NCBI RefSeq assembly: GCF_013343295.1
Contig: NZ_CP049074.1
Coordinates: forward strand, 849,501-913,500
Direction: 5' to 3'
DNA from: Metallosphaera tengchongensis
Lineage (GTDB): Archaea > Thermoproteota > Thermoprotei_A > Sulfolobales > Sulfolobaceae
Length of the DNA stretch: 64,000 bases
Below, piece after piece: positions 15,809-24,284 of this stretch. The position numbers and the translations under genes were made by a program. Under the pieces are notes generated by a model, which saw only the letters and a list, made by a program, of their open reading frames with translations, had not been told where the DNA came from and searched no databases. How positions within the stretch are numbered: position 1 is the stretch's first letter; each line of letters begins with the position of its first letter.

Positions 15809-17128
15809 ATGAGGCGCGTAATTGCCCTAGGACTAATAGGTACTACCATAGAGTGGTATGATTATTATTTGTTTATTTATGCAGCACTCTTGGCATTCCC
15901 GTCGATTTTCTTTCCTTCGAAAGAGTACTTAATATCGTTACTGGCTTCGGTTTCGTCGTATGCTATAGCGTTCTTTGCAAGACCTTTAGGAGCTGCAATT
16001 TTCGGTCACCTAGGTGACAGAATAGGAAGAAGGCACGCTCTCAGCTTCGACTTAATTTTAGTAGGCCTAGCAATGATCTTTGTTGGGGTTCTCCCCGGTT
16101 ACTCCGTATTGGGGATTATTGCCCCTTTACTGGTATTTGCGATTAGATTCGTACAGGGGCTTGGAGTCGGCGGGGAATGGGGAGGAGTTTCCACGTGGGT
16201 AAGCGAGCACTTGAGTAAAAGGAGAGCCACGTTTACAAGCGTCATCCAAATAGCGTCTCCTTTGGGATTTATTGGAGCGGCAACTGTTCTTCTTATTTTT
16301 CCGTCTAACTTTTCTTCCATAGGGTGGAGAGTAGGCTTCATTGCCGGAGGTATTGCGGCTCTTCTAGGTGCGCTCCTTAGGTACCTAGCAACTGAGAGCC
16401 TACCTTTCAACGAAATTAAGACCAAGGGAGAAATAGCAAAGATTCCGTCCGTAGAGGTGTTCAAGAACTTTTGGAAGGAGATACTGCTCTTAACACTAGC
16501 TGTGGGGGGAGTGTTCATAGGTGTCTACATACCTGCTACTGTTATGCCGAGCCTTTACCTTACCCAGGTACAGAAAGAGACTCATATACCATCGTTAATA
16601 ACCCTTTTAGGGGCTGCTGTACCACTGAGGTCTTTACTGATCTACGTTTATTCTATTGGAGGGATAGTATCAATGCCACTATTTGCAATGATAGCTGACA
16701 GAGTTGGAAGGAAGAAGTCCCTGATCTTAGGTAACTTGCTAATTGCCATTACGTCAGTACCCTACGTGTACATGTTCCTCTCAGGCAACTTGAATGAGAT
16801 GTTACTAGCTCAATTTCTTATAGGTCAATTTCTTATAGGCTTTTCAGCCTATGCCCCATACGCCTCCATGGCCGCGTTTTACCCTGAGATTTTCCCTGTA
16901 AAATTTAGATATTCCGGATCCAGCTACGGCCTACAGTTAGCTGCAGCCCTGGAGGGTGGTCTAATGCCAATTTTATTAATAGCCCTCCTTGGAAACCCAT
17001 CGGAATACTTGATTAAATCTTGGGAAGTTGCAACTTTCCTAGGAGCCTGGGGTCTAATTTCCCTAGTCTCAACTATACCTCTGAAAGAGACCAAGAATCT
17101 AGATCTAGTAAGGGACGTAAATGTATAA
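15809..17128 (+). CDS. MFS transporter of the metabolite:proton symporter type
   Basis: A 439-residue, 12-helix transporter. The N-terminus GLIGTTIEWYDYYLF and the loop 2-3 motif GHLGDRIGRRHAL identify the MHS subgroup (ShiA/ProP/KgtP relatives), which import organic acids or osmolytes with protons. The second half repeats the motif as IADRVGRKKSL. The ATG is leaderless: TTATATATTA lies 22-32 bases upstream. The exact substrate cannot be inferred. It stands alone before a 430-base gene-free stretch and tRNA-Gly. Confidence 0.9.
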   Translation: MRRVIALGLIGTTIEWYDYYLFIYAALLAFPSIFFPSKEYLISLLASVSSYAIAFFARPLGAAIFGHLGDRIGRRHALSFDLILVGLAMIFVGVLPGYSVLGIIAPLLVFAIRFVQGLGVGGEWGGVSTWVSEHLSKRRATFTSVIQIASPLGFIGAATVLLIFPSNFSSIGWRVGFIAGGIAALLGALLRYLATESLPFNEIKTKGEIAKIPSVEVFKNFWKEILLLTLAVGGVFIGVYIPATVMPSLYLTQVQKETHIPSLITLLGAAVPLRSLLIYVYSIGGIVSMPLFAMIADRVGRKKSLILGNLLIAITSVPYVYMFLSGNLNEMLLAQFLIGQFLIGFSAYAPYASMAAFYPEIFPVKFRYSGSSYGLQLAAALEGGLMPILLIALLGNPSEYLIKSWEVATFLGAWGLISLVSTIPLKETKNLDLVRDVNV

Positions 17129-17557
17129 ACAGTAATAGATAAGCATGGGTAACTAAGTGGGTTCCTTTTTACGACTCCAGGCAGCGAAGCTAATTCTTCT
17201 CGCTTGGACTAACTTTTCAAGATGGAAACAGACACTCCGTGGCACAAGGGAATTCAGGACTCAAGACCCTCTTCACTCATCTGCCCTACTGTTATCATCA
17301 CCTTAGCTAAATGTAGTATGTTAGGCTATATGAGAGACTAAAATTTTAAGAGATAAAGAACGTTTCATCAGCTTATACTGGAAAGCTTATACTAGAATTT
17401 TTAGTCAAGATTTAAATTATCTATAAAATAAAAAAGGGAAATGGTTTTGGTTCGAGGCTCAGAAAGTTCCATAGACCAAGTGCTATTGGCTAAACCGTTG
17501 AATAGACATAGTTGTTAACTCCGAAAGGCTTTTAAAAAATGAGGTCTATGGTAGTCA

Positions 17558-17558
<1 letters not shown>
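17129..17558. other. Gene-free stretch before tRNA-Gly
   Basis: 430 bases without a credible frame on either strand. It contains AT-rich blocks near 17330-17440 and the tRNA-Gly promoter at its right end. No inverted repeats strong enough to call a mobile element were seen. Confidence 0.5.
17531..17538 (+). promoter_or_regulatory. TATA box of tRNA-Gly
   Basis: TTTAAAAA lies 21-28 bases before the first base of the mature tRNA, the usual archaeal spacing for TBP/TFB-driven tRNA transcription. Confidence 0.65.
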
Positions 17559-17634
<76 letters not shown>

Positions 17635-17636
17635 TA

Positions 17637-17653
17637 GTGGGGGACATCCCCAC
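17637..17653 (+). terminator. Hairpin just after tRNA-Gly
   Basis: GTGGGG pairs with CCCCAC around a five-base loop, two bases after the tRNA. It may act in 3' processing or termination, or mark an element end. No T-run follows directly, so the function is uncertain. Confidence 0.35.
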
Positions 17654-17672
17654 ACCCCCTAGGGTAACATAA

Positions 17673-18685
17673 ATGAATTACGATAAGCCATACTACCTTT
17701 TTTTAGAATTAACGTATAGATGTAATTTCTCGTGTCTATATTGACATAACCCTGTAACTAAAATTCCTTACATATATAATAATATTTTTATACGCAAAAC
17801 AAGTGAGAGATATTTAAATGAGCTTAAAACCGAAGAATGGAATAATGCCATAAGACAAGTTAAAGATATCGAACCCAATCTTTTTGGATTTACAGGCGGA
17901 GAACCACTACTCAGAAGGGATTTGGAAGACCTCTTATCTTATGCTGTTAAGCAGGATCTTTATCCTTATATATTAACCACTTTATCCTTATATATTAACC
18001 AGTGGTACTCCCATTGATAGTGTCAGAGCGAAAAAGCTTAGGGAAAGTGGCTTACAAATAGCTAGAATTAGTCTAACATCTCATGTATGGACAGATATAA
18101 AAAGAAGTGATTTTATTCTTGCTGAAATTAATAATAAGACCACATTTAGACTATGTAGAGGAAATCGTTAGAAAGGCATTAGACCTAGGGTTCGAGTTTG
18201 TGGAGATTCATCAATTACTTAAAGTGGATCACGCATATTTTAATCATGAACTTATAAATATTTCAGATGAAAAAGACATAGACAGGGTGTTAAGAATAAA
18301 ACAAAGATTAAGTGATATATACAAAGGAGAGATTTTATTTGACTTTAATCATGAAATTGCGAAAGGACTTAGACCTTTTCCTAATACTTGGGGGCATAGT
18401 TTAATAGTAGAGCCAAATGGGGACGTATTTGTGGAAGAGGAGGCTTCTTTCTTTCTAGAGCTAAGTCTAGGTAATATAAAGAAAGCAACACTAAGAGAAA
18501 TTTGGGAGAATAGTGATTTATTAAGAAAGATTAGGGAGTTTAAATATCCTGCAAAGCGCTCCACTTGTGAGCTAACAACATTATATAGGGGAGGGTCAAG
18601 GTTTATTACGTATCTGTTAACTAGAGATTTGTTTGAAGTTATACCTGGATGCCCTAGGTTGAACAAGGTTGATCAAAAAAGATAA
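17673..18685 (+). pseudogene. Broken radical SAM/SPASM enzyme
   Basis: The frame from ATG 17673 begins like a radical SAM protein, with ELTYRCNFSCLY, but codon 24, where the third cysteine of CxxxCxxC is expected, is TGA (17742-17744). The frame then continues with GFTGGEPLLRRDLE, the family's second motif. A 22-base tandem duplication at 17958-18001 shifts the frame; the next part (ILTSGTPIDS..ARISLTSH) is in another frame. A second shift leads to a long end (IRPHLDYVEEIV to PGCP, 18107-18685) with a SPASM-like GNIKKATLREIWEN, but with few of the expected cysteines. At least three lesions show it is dead. A peptide-modifying or cofactor role is likely for the ancestor. Confidence 0.85.
17958..18001 (+). 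repeat. 22-bp perfect tandem duplication inside the radical SAM pseudogene
   Basis: Bases 17958-17979 and 17980-18001 are identical. The unit length is not a multiple of three, so the duplication shifts the frame. Its perfect identity suggests a recent slippage event. Confidence 0.95.
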
Positions 18686-19787
18686 TTTCTTCTACTTATC
18701 AATATCCACTTCATTATCAACCTTTGGTAATTCTCTATGGATTTTCTATCTACCATTAATCTTCCTGAAAATTGGTGTAGACGTGACACTGCAAGGAATC
18801 ATATACTCAATCGCAACGATACTGGGGATTATCTTGTCTCCAGTCTCAGGAATATTGGTGGACAAGTACTCCGCCAGGCTAGTTCTCTTTTCCTTCACCA
18901 CCTTAGCTTCCTTGTTAAACCTTATTTTGTACTTCGGAATAACTTACAATTTAAGGGATTTTTTACTAGCTTGTGTAATCCTATATTTGGGTTTAATCCC
19001 TCCTTTCATTTCGGTAGCATCTAAAGTAATACTGGCTGAGTCCAAGAGACCAGCCCAGGCATATGGGTTATTCTTATCTATAGCCTCAACGCCAAGCATT
19101 ATAGGACCATTCCTAGGCTCTTTTCTGATCAGTAATGGCTTGTCCCTTCTTATCTCCTCTTTTATTAATGTCGTTAGTGCGGCATTGAGGTTAAAGGTCT
19201 CTGAAGTGAAAGGAAATAGTATTGACCAACGCGGAATAATCTCGGCACTCATGCAGCTTAAACAAAAAAGATTAATGATTTTATCCATCTCCTTGGGTCT
19301 GTTTTCCCTTATAGCCTCACCTGACAGTTACATACTGATAATCTACAGCGTTGACCACTTAGGCTTTGGTAAAACGACATTAGGCATATTCTATTCAGTC
19401 CAAACCTTATTATATACAGTCGTACCTCCATTGATAGGGAGGATCGCTTCACGGAAAATCTTGGTATTAGCGTATATTCTCGAGGGGATTTCTTTTTACT
19501 TACTCACAGTGACGGGGTCAACAGATGTTGGCTTTATGACTATGACCCTCTTGGTGTTTTCAGCAATAGCTTGGGAGGTGTCGTTTTTTGGGGAAGTGGC
19601 TAAAATTGGAGGAAGGGGAGTAAAGTTTGGGATTTTGTCTGGCATATCAAGTTCATCTACAGCTATTACCTTGGCATTTTCAGGTTACTTATACCAGATT
19701 AGTTCGACCTTGTTATTCTACTCGTACGTATTGTTGATCCTCTTCTCGTTGCTAGCGTACATAATTGCGTTATACAAAGGCTCCTAA
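18669..19787 (+). CDS. MFS transporter next to the radical SAM pseudogene
   Basis: A 372-residue major facilitator protein with about 11-12 helices. The loop 2-3 motif is GILVDKYSARLVL. The TTG start at 18669 overlaps the 3' end of the radical SAM pseudogene by 17 bases, so the two were once co-translated, pointing to an enzyme-exporter pair. Unlike its partner, the frame is intact. There is no in-frame ATG near the N-terminus. It might export the product of the lost enzyme or a toxic compound. Confidence 0.8.
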   Translation: MIKKDNFFYLSISTSLSTFGNSLWIFYLPLIFLKIGVDVTLQGIIYSIATILGIILSPVSGILVDKYSARLVLFSFTTLASLLNLILYFGITYNLRDFLLACVILYLGLIPPFISVASKVILAESKRPAQAYGLFLSIASTPSIIGPFLGSFLISNGLSLLISSFINVVSAALRLKVSEVKGNSIDQRGIISALMQLKQKRLMILSISLGLFSLIASPDSYILIIYSVDHLGFGKTTLGIFYSVQTLLYTVVPPLIGRIASRKILVLAYILEGISFYLLTVTGSTDVGFMTMTLLVFSAIAWEVSFFGEVAKIGGRGVKFGILSGISSSSTAITLAFSGYLYQISSTLLFYSYVLLILFSLLAYIIALYKGS

Positions 19788-20146
19788 CGTTTCCTTAAAA
19801 TTGAGGGAGATGCGCTTAGTTTATTCTCCTCCATTTCTGTATCAAAGCTATTTTACAAAATTTTTGTAAAAATATTTTTTCGCTTATTCTTGAAACTTAT
19901 CAGTTAACTCGTTAGCCTTCAAACGTATCAGTGTGTAGTCAGTGAACCCTGATTCATGTTTACAGGAGCTACTCTGACTACATTAGATACTCAATTATAA
20001 GGAACCGGATAATCAGTGCTTATAGGGGACGTATAGGAAGCTAACCTTTTACATAGGTTAGAGAGTATGGATTTTTGAAGAAGACCAAACAGAATAGATG
20101 AAGAAGTAATAAGACTAGTCGGCATAGAGGAAGCCAGCAAATTTAT
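19788..20146 (+). other. Gene-poor stretch with a short coding remnant
   Basis: 359 bases. Most of it is non-coding and AT-rich. Close to the right end, about 20095-20170, one frame reads IDEEVIRLVGIEEASKFICALL, then a stop, then YLGVEDII and another stop. This looks like a piece of a decayed protein gene running into the next frame. No promoter or RNA was recognised. Confidence 0.4.
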
Positions 20147-20425
20147 ATGTGCCTTGCTATAGTATCTGGGAGTCGAAGATATTATTTAGTCCCACTGACG
20201 TCACGTACATATGAAGTCCAGCAACTAAACCAACAACCGGCCCAACAGGCTATTTCTATCCTCTCTGAACTTGCTAAAACAGTTTTAGGCAGTGCGATAG
20301 GGTTAACCATAGGGCATATTATTGGTTCTTTAATAGAAGTTGAAAGGGAAAAGTTTAGTATTAAGTACCCTTGTCTACCTAGAAAAGAGAACTCACTCGC
20401 TGAAGCAATAACGGAGTGGAAATGA
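20147..20425 (+). CDS. Hypothetical 92-aa protein, possible partner of the cut PIN gene
   Basis: Not recognised. It has a glycine-rich hydrophobic stretch (VLGSAIGLTIGHIIGSLIEVE) in the middle and a polar end, ENSLAEAITEWK. Its TGA overlaps the ATG of a PIN-toxin-like gene as ATGA, the layout of antitoxin-toxin pairs. The N-terminal part is doubtful because a different frame just upstream also looks like coding remnant. It may be an orphaned antitoxin or a chimeric frame. Confidence 0.4.
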   Translation: MCLAIVSGSRRYYLVPLTSRTYEVQQLNQQPAQQAISILSELAKTVLGSAIGLTIGHIIGSLIEVEREKFSIKYPCLPRKENSLAEAITEWK

Positions 20426-20508
20426 TATTACTAGATACTTCATTTCTATACGCTTATCTAAATAAGAAAAATTATTATATAATATATCTGCCTGCGGCCG
20501 TAGTCTAG
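20422..20508 (+). pseudogene. VapC-like PIN toxin cut off after 24 codons
   Basis: The frame opens MILLDTSFLYAYLNKKN, the standard start of a PIN-domain ribonuclease with its first catalytic aspartate. A PIN toxin needs about 130 residues, but from base 20493 the sequence becomes the copied tRNA-Gly 5' end and the frame stops at 20508 within it. The gene was therefore severed exactly at the repeat junction. The ATG overlaps the stop of the upstream 92-codon frame. Confidence 0.7.
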
Positions 20509-20512
20509 CCTG
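20493..20512 (+). repeat. 20-bp direct repeat, copy 2 (tRNA-Gly 5' fragment)
   Basis: Identical to 17558-17577 and in the same direction. No D stem or anticodon arm follows, so this is not a second tRNA. It marks the breakpoint of the PIN gene. No integrase gene lies between the two copies. Confidence 0.85.
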
Positions 20513-20565
20513 TTGCTTTCTACGGGAGTCAACGGTTTAAAACCTAAACCTGTAAAGAAGAGTGC

Positions 20566-20697
20566 CTAGTACTCTATTAAGTAGTCAACCTTCTTCTTTT
20601 CGGAAAACTTTCTCATAATTTCTGACAAGTCCACATTTTTCATTTGCTTTACTAAGTCTCCTAGCTTTTCCTTCACCTTATTGATCTTATCAATCAT
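20566..20697 (-). CDS. 43-residue charged helical frame, probable gene remnant
   Basis: From ATG 20697 the frame gives a lysine-rich helix (MIDKINKVKEKLGDLVKQMK) followed by DLSEIMRKFSEKKKVDYLIEY. The same frame stays open upstream to about 20763 without a start codon, so this may be the C-terminal end of a decayed gene. No family is recognised. The rest of the 20513-20962 stretch holds no other credible gene. Confidence 0.3.
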   Translation of the reverse strand: MIDKINKVKEKLGDLVKQMKNVDLSEIMRKFSEKKKVDYLIEY

Positions 20698-20962
20698 TTG
20701 CTGGTATAGTTTATTGTCTATCTTGTATAAAAAATGCAGAAAATCGAGCGTAAATATAGAACCTTAGAATAGCATGTCCTGACATAAAAATAACTACCTT
20801 ACACCCTCACTTCTATTTCTTAATTTCACGTAAGTCTCGACCACGTTAACAAAGGATTCAACGTAGGATTCCCTTACCTTTCCGCATACAGTAAGACTCT
20901 TTGCTACTGATTAAGGACTCTTGTGGAAGACTATTAACTTAGAAATCTCCTTCTGTTTCACC

Positions 20963-22084
20963 ATGAAATTACGTAGAAACATAATTTTCTCGGCTCTAGC
21001 GTTTTTCATGGGTTACCTGGCTAGGATAACGTGGAGCGTAACATCACCCTACTCCTCACTAAGACCTACAGTTGCGGAGGATAGTTTAATTTTCACTTTG
21101 TTCTTCTTAGGTTATGTAATTGTACAAATACCTGCTGGGATTCTTGCTGATATGAAGTCAGCTAAGCTGATAACTTCTTTAGTTCTGCTTCCACTCTCCC
21201 TCTCCCTCTTTCTATCTGGTATGGCAAATAACATTGAACTAGAGTACATAGCTAGCCTGATTATGGGACTTTCAGCCGGTTGGATATACCCAGCCACACT
21301 TAAAGTCATCTCTGAGACCTATAAGGGAAGGGAGCTCGCGATAGCCATGGGCTACTACAGCCTGGCGTGGCCCCTTTCCATCACGATAGCCGGATTAGCT
21401 ATTCCCTACTTGACTATAAACCTAGGGTGGCGGTGGCCATACTATATCTTAGCAGCTTTGGGGATTGTAGGGGCTATAGGAACACTGACAGTGAGTTACC
21501 CTAGTAATAACCTTAAAGGGAAATCCGGGTTTATCATTAAGTTTAACAGAGACGTGACTATCCTGAGCTTCTCAGGATTTCTATTTTTCTCTTCATACTG
21601 GATAATAACGCTGTATTCATACAAGTATTTCTTGCTTATTTTCAATAACCCTTATCTTGCTGGTATTTCATACTCCCTCCTAGCGTTGACCGGAATTCCT
21701 TCCACCCTGATCTCGGGTCGGTTCATAAACAGACTTGGGGTTAAAAGGACACTCATGGTCTTTGAATTAGCTTATGGTATCTTAATTGTGGGAATAGCGT
21801 TCTTACACGAGCCTTTAGTAGTATTTGTCATAGCTTCCCTAATGGGGTTTATCAGGTTTGTAATAACTCCTGCCAACTCAACTGCTGTCTCCTTGGTGGG
21901 AGGAAATAAGTCTGGCTCAGTAGCCGGGACCGTCAACTTGTTTTGGCAGAGTAGTGGAATCTCCTCTCCTGTGCTAGCTTCAATAATCTTGGGATACTCT
22001 AACTACTTTGTCCTTTGGCTTTTTTCAGCTCTCCTGGTCATAGGTTCAGCAATTGGTTATATTTCTTTGAAAATAAAAAATTAA
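20963..22084 (+). CDS. MFS transporter
   Basis: A 12-helix transporter of 373 residues from the ATG at 20963. Landmarks are the first-helix region GYLARITWSVTSPY, the motif AGILADMKSAKLI after helix 2, and GRFINRLGVKRTL in the second half. It resembles the anion/organic-acid exporter branches of the superfamily, but substrate is not inferable. A TTG at 20921 would add 14 residues (MWKTINLEISFCFT) that do not look like a typical N-terminus, so the ATG is preferred. Confidence 0.85.
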   Translation: MKLRRNIIFSALAFFMGYLARITWSVTSPYSSLRPTVAEDSLIFTLFFLGYVIVQIPAGILADMKSAKLITSLVLLPLSLSLFLSGMANNIELEYIASLIMGLSAGWIYPATLKVISETYKGRELAIAMGYYSLAWPLSITIAGLAIPYLTINLGWRWPYYILAALGIVGAIGTLTVSYPSNNLKGKSGFIIKFNRDVTILSFSGFLFFSSYWIITLYSYKYFLLIFNNPYLAGISYSLLALTGIPSTLISGRFINRLGVKRTLMVFELAYGILIVGIAFLHEPLVVFVIASLMGFIRFVITPANSTAVSLVGGNKSGSVAGTVNLFWQSSGISSPVLASIILGYSNYFVLWLFSALLVIGSAIGYISLKIKN

Positions 22085-22338
22085 TTAAATATTATATAAT
22101 ATCTGTTAAAACTAGATTATTAACGTTTAAAATATCGCTTGTTTAAATCTGCGTTTTACATGAATATATGCAACTAGAAGACCAAGAGGCGTCTGATAAA
22201 AATAACGGCAAACCTCGTCCTTTGGGGGGACGTTTTTTACACTCCTTTTCCTCATCTTTTCCTATGGAGCTCCCTTCTGGTCAACTTAAAGACAATGAGG
22301 AACGGGGGCCGATTTCTCCCGCAATACCGGAGGGGAGC

Positions 22339-23554
22339 GTCCGTACTGTCACTGTTAGACTTTTCCCTAATGGAGCGCAACAGAAGCGAGCCTATACAAC
22401 GAGGTCAACTGCGAGAGGAGGCTACAGTTCTTCAAGGACAAGAGAGTAGACTTCAAGGGGACTTAGGACAAGTACTACGAGAAGTACAAGGAGGTGCTTA
22501 GGGTTAATTCACAGGCAGTACTACAGAAGAACAATGAGGCGTGGTCTTCCTTTTTCTCGTCACTGAAGGACAAAGACAGCCTACCTTTCTTCGTCCAGTA
22601 CACCTTGCTACCGGGGTACTGGAAAGACAAGGGGAAGAGGAAGTTAACCCTTGTCATTAGGCAAGACCGCTACGAAGTCGACGAGGAAAGGCACGTGCTA
22701 GTCCTCAAGGACTGGAAGATGGAGGTACCCTTCTCAGGAAGACTTAAGTGGTCTGGTACTCAAGGTAGGCTAGAGGTACACATCCACGGCAACAGGTTCT
22801 ACGCCCACATCCCTGTCAACGTAGGTAGAGTTAACGCAAGGGAGAGCAAAAGACCGATCAAGGACTCTCCCATCGTCCATGACGAGAGGGATAAGGTACA
22901 GCTAGCTTCACCGAGAGGTGATAAGGTAGCTCCAATAGACTGGGCATTAACACGTTGGCTTCAGTAACTATAGACGACGGTACCGTGCTGTTCTACCGTA
23001 GCTCCCTCGTTAAGAGGGAGTACTTCTACTTCTAAAAGAAGATAGCAGGACTAGACAAGTTAAAGGCTTAGACAGAGGAAGTCCAAGAGACTGAGGCTAG
23101 GGAAGAGGTGCTAAGAGAAAGGGAAAGGGTCTTCACCATGCTCTGCCGCAGGCTCCTCCATTATTACAGGACTTTATCCTCTCACCTCGCTAAGACGCTG
23201 TGGGGGTTAGGGGTCTCAACAGTCTACCTCCGTTACCCTTACTTCATCTCTCAGGACAAGGGTATCAACTTCACTACAAACATCTGGTCTTACCGTAAGT
23301 TAATTGAAGCAATCAGGGGCAAACTCTACGAGTATGGTAAAAAGGTATTCCTCGTTGTTGAGTATAACACTTCACGTCTCTGTGATTTCCACGACGTCGG
23401 AGTGAGGAGACGTCTTAGGGGAGTTGTTAACTGCCCTTTAGGTCACAGGCTCTACAGTGACCTCAACGGTGCCCTCAACATTATGAAACTGGGGGTAAAG
23501 GAAGTCGTTAACGTATTAAAAAGACCTCTTTCCTTTCTCGTCTCTTCTAACTGA
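22339..23554 (+). pseudogene. Degenerate TnpB (IS200/IS605 orfB type)
   Basis: Homology to TnpB starts RTVTVRLFPNGAQQKR and moves between frames: a shift near 22395, a TAG near 22467 in the stretch DFKGT.DKYYEKYKEV, the long middle part 22494-22938, then a one-base deletion just after the RuvC aspartate (IDW for IDLGINTLASV) near 22939. Stops follow at about 23034 and 23070. The last part (23108-23554) keeps YLRYPYFISQDKG, CDFHDVGVRRRLRGVVNCPLGH and the final RuvC motif SDLNGALNIMK. No TnpA is nearby. The element is dead as a protein. Confidence 0.9.
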
Positions 23555-23622
23555 GTAACTCCCGTAAAGGGGAGTAACGCTCAAGACCTTAGTAGAACCC
23601 TCGCACTTTAGGGGTGGGAGGG
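23555..23622 (+). other. Two hairpins after tnpB, omega-RNA/right-end-like
   Basis: Directly after the TnpB stop, 23555-23578 folds as GTAACTCCC with GGGAGTAAC (one A-A mismatch, six-base loop). At 23598-23622, CCCTCGCAC pairs with GTGGGAGGG (one G-G mismatch, seven-base loop). The place and form match the structured 3' end from which TnpB guide RNAs are made. Whether it is still transcribed is unknown. Confidence 0.5.
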
Positions 23623-23806
23623 GTCAGTTCCGTAGCTGAGCTTAATAGAAGATAATGAACGAAATATGCGTAGCAAAATTTTAGGAAAAAAGAACATGAA
23701 ACAATATCGGTTTTACCTTTAAACCCTTTAGCTATTAATTTTTAGATATCCGAGGCTGTTACGGGGTAACTTTAAATGTTTACGACCTACTCTTCTGTAG
23801 ATAAGT

Positions 23807-23814
23807 TTTATATA
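23807..23814 (+). promoter_or_regulatory. TATA box of tRNA-Glu
   Basis: TTTATATA lies 23-30 bases before the tRNA, the standard archaeal distance. Confidence 0.65.
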
Positions 23815-23836
23815 CAAATGTAGTATTATTTTCAGT

Positions 23837-23925
23837 GCCGCAGTAGTATAGCCCGGTCATGCTCTGCGCCGACAGTATGCGGGCCTTTCGAGCCCGTGAC
23901 CCGGGTTCAAATCCCGGCTGCGGCA
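23837..23925 (+). tRNA. tRNA-Glu (UUC) with a 16-nt D-loop intron
   Basis: The acceptor GCCGCAG/CTGCGGC, T arm CCGGG-TTCAAAT-CCCGG and anticodon stem CGGGC/GCCCG with loop CTTTCGA (anticodon TTC) are all sound. The D loop is too long: 89 nt in total. Removing 23858-23873 gives a normal 73-nt tRNA with D stem GTAT/ATGC. The junctions fit a bulge-helix-bulge: GCCCG/CGGGC outer helix, GTC bulge, four-pair ATGC/GTAT helix, ACA bulge. CCA follows at 23926-23928, perhaps by chance. Confidence 0.9.
23858..23873 (+). other. Predicted non-canonical tRNA intron
   Basis: 16 bases in the D-loop region of tRNA-Glu, bounded by three-base bulges (GT^C and AC^A) on either side of a four-pair helix that uses intron bases ATGC and exon bases GTAT. 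It would be removed by the EndA-type endonuclease encoded in this window. Confidence 0.7.
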
Positions 23926-23928
23926 CCA

Positions 23929-24284
23929 TATTCCCTTCATACTAGCCTAGAATTCTATTATCTTACACAAGTATATTATAGAATCTTGTATTTCTTTATC
24001 GACCTTATGACGCTCAGTGAATTACCCAGCATCAAGAAGCTCCTGTTATCACAAAAAAGCGACAAATCTTGCCCTTTAGGATAGTAACCTCGAGCCCCTA
24101 GCATCATAGATGAGATATTTAGCCAAAATTTCCCCTGGCTCTACTATGTTTCTTTTTTTATTGCTTGATATGAAAAATTCTTTATTATTTATTTGATAAG
24201 TATACAAAGGATTTTCTTTGAAAGTATAAACATACGAAGCAAGTAAACCTTAAAAAGGTTTAAAACTTCTTGAAAGTGATTGAT
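23929..24284. other. Gene-free leader region before the ABC operon
   Basis: 356 bases. One frame near 23980-24081 would encode about 25 residues and shows no known pattern. Two AT-rich blocks (24140-24200) are followed by the operon promoter. Nothing else was recognised. Confidence 0.4.
24245..24261 (+). promoter_or_regulatory. Perfect 7-bp inverted repeat over the BRE/TATA of the ABC operon
   Basis: AAACCTT and AAGGTTT are separated by AAA. The right arm runs into the TATA-like TTTAAAAC at 24259-24266, which is 19-26 bases before the ATG at 24285. A repressor or activator bound here would meet TBP/TFB directly. The palindrome could partly be a coincidence of BRE and TATA composition. Confidence 0.5.

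Noticed and set aside
17742-17744. TGA at the third radical SAM cysteine read as selenocysteine
   Set aside because: No selenocysteine machinery is known in this group, the SelB-like protein in the window lacks a G domain, and the gene also has a frameshifting 22-bp duplication and another shift.
20513-20545. Second end of the IS605-like element
   Set aside because: Only a nine-base match in reverse orientation to the hairpin after tnpB; too short to support a call.
22168-22449. A 93-codon frame at the left side of the tnpB region as a separate gene
   Set aside because: Its second half is the start of TnpB followed by a shifted frame; the first half has no homology I can see.
23896-24084. 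62-codon frame starting in tRNA-Glu
   Set aside because: It begins in the tRNA T arm and shows no protein pattern.
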